Shown here: positions 63,372 to 64,000 of the stretch, in pieces | Numbering within the stretch: position 1 is the stretch's first letter | Layout of the letters: every line of letters begins with the position of its first letter | Assembly (NCBI GenBank): GCA_023391815.1 | Contig: JAEWAF010000080.1 | Coordinates: forward strand, 1 to 64,000 | Reading direction: 5' to 3' | DNA: 64,000 bases | Source of the DNA: Pseudomonadota bacterium | GTDB lineage: Bacteria; Pseudomonadota; Gammaproteobacteria; Steroidobacterales; Steroidobacteraceae | The notes under the pieces: model-generated | The model's input: only the letters and a program-made list of their open reading frames with translations | The model's database searches: none | Told to the model about the DNA's origin: nothing | Position numbers and translations under genes: made by a program

Positions 63372-63396
63372 CGGATGCCTCGAACGATGGCATCCG
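63372..63396 (+). terminator. Hairpin after the CoA-transferase gene
   Basis: CGGATGCC (63372-63379) and GGCATCCG (63389-63396) form a perfect 8-bp stem with a nine-base loop, 26 bp after the stop codon. TTGC follows rather than a T-tract, so it is a possible but imperfect terminator. Confidence 0.45.
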
Positions 63397-63455
63397 TTGC
63401 GCTGCAGACACCCTCCCGCTTGTCAGCCCGGCCCGGGCACATGACAATTCGATGA

Positions 63456-63475
63456 CGGCTTATGTGAATAAGCCG
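63456..63475. other. Hairpin/inverted repeat upstream of the GNAT-like gene
   Basis: CGGCTTAT (63456-63463) and ATAAGCCG (63468-63475) are perfect inverted repeats around a GTGA loop. The element lies about 130 bp before the last gene. It may be a second terminator or an operator; nothing in the sequence decides. Confidence 0.4.
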
Positions 63476-63607
63476 CCCTGGATTGCATTAGTATCGTCAC
63501 AGTAGCCGTCGCGCCTCAAAAGTCGCCCCTTCGTGGCGTGTGTGCGAGAACCCTTGGCCTCGGCGACGGCCACCACCTTGAATCGGGTCGAGTCGACAAC
63601 AGCGGCA

Positions 63608-64000
63608 ATGTCAGTTTCTCAGCCGGAGTCCGCGTCAGCCGTGATGGAGCGGCCGACGAGCTATTGTATTTTTCAAGAGCCGTGGTGGCTCGATGCGGTG
63701 GCGCCGGGCGCGTGGCGGGAAATTACCGTCTCTTCGGGCGGAGCGGTGCGGGCGCGCTGGCCGATTTACCAAGAGAAGCGCGGTTTGTTTCAAGTGATCA
63801 CGTTGCCGCCGCTCACTCATCGGCTCGGGCCGTGGCTCGATCTGGGCGACGCAACCAAGAGCTCGCGTCGTTACGAGCTCGAGAAAGATCTCACCAACGC
63901 GCTGCTCGAGCAGCTGCCGAGCTACGACATCCTGCAGATCAATTGTCACAGCGGCATCACCAACATGCTGCCGTTCGTCTGGAACGGCTTCGAGGAGATG
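63608..64000 (+). CDS. GNAT/FemAB-like acyltransferase, partial at window end
   Basis: The frame is open from ATG 63608 to the window edge (131 codons). It begins with a polar leader and then SYCIFQEPWWLDAVAPGAWR, ITVSSGGAVRARWPIYQEKR, TLPPLTHRLGPWLDLGD and LLEQLPSYDILQINCHSGIT. The FQEPWWLDAVAP-like start and the LPPLTHRLGPWL segment are typical of FemAB/BioF2-type GNAT acetyltransferases in polysaccharide or cell-surface loci. The catalytic half lies beyond the window. The start codon is the first good one; no strong ribosome site is visible. Confidence 0.7.
   Translation, partial: MSVSQPESASAVMERPTSYCIFQEPWWLDAVAPGAWREITVSSGGAVRARWPIYQEKRGLFQVITLPPLTHRLGPWLDLGDATKSSRRYELEKDLTNALLEQLPSYDILQINCHSGITNMLPFVWNGFEEM

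Overview
The window reads as one stretch of chromosome from a high-GC Gram-negative bacterium, most likely a gammaproteobacterium of the Steroidobacteraceae/Nevskiales or Xanthomonadales type. Reasons: a TonB-dependent receptor, lipoboxes, an AsmA protein, a mutY-yggX neighbourhood, a PutA without its DNA-binding domain beside a divergent Lrp-type regulator, and many multi-domain hybrid kinases. The lineage is an inference; there is no rRNA here. Coding density is high, except around two decayed or repetitive spots (18574-19177 and 23839-27420).

Layout. 1-388: no gene, a GC-rich hairpin and a 22-bp tandem repeat. 389-2494: ECF sigma factor, membrane anti-sigma candidate and secreted DUF4097 protein with overlapping stop/start codons. 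2681-6910: REC-GGDEF diguanylate cyclase abutting a convergent hybrid kinase. 7112-12058: AsmA, an SRPBCC-like exported protein, MutY, a DUF2306-like membrane protein and YggX. 12065-18573: second hybrid kinase, M20 amidohydrolase and acetate kinase. 18574-19177: 72-bp repeats and a 14-bp tandem array. 19178-23390: a four-gene minus-strand operon, egtB-egtD-otsB-ybdK, for ergothioneine and possibly other stress protection.

23763-27038 is a tRNA-Phe gene followed by a small decayed genomic island. The 3' 53 bp of the tRNA region is repeated at 26986-27038 (attL/attR). An integrase remnant lies just inside the tRNA. The cargo is a compact three-gene minus-strand cassette: a TIGR04255-like protein and two proteins I cannot name. 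This is my first candidate for an undescribed system. Just outside attR is the wreck of an Ig-like/FnIII surface protein.

27421-39195: S9 peptidase divergent from a GH28 polygalacturonase-like enzyme; then a minus-strand cluster of BON protein, CheB-type methylesterase, a CheB-CheR-PAS-HWE kinase fusion and a caspase-fold-like lipoprotein; then a tiny lipoprotein. 39303-43066: putA and its Lrp-type regulator. 43063-48923: a same-strand set of heme peroxidase, unknown protein, TPR-CHAT protein, ECF sigma and anti-sigma, my second candidate system. 49060-63346: a plus-strand series of CitE-like lyase, a propeller-SSS symporter fusion, LysR regulator, TonB receptor, serine hydrolase, PfkB kinase, a TIM-barrel/FGE-like fusion, a GH127 enzyme and a CaiB CoA-transferase. 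It looks like an uptake and breakdown locus for an arabinose-containing or related glycan. The window ends inside a GNAT/FemAB-like gene.
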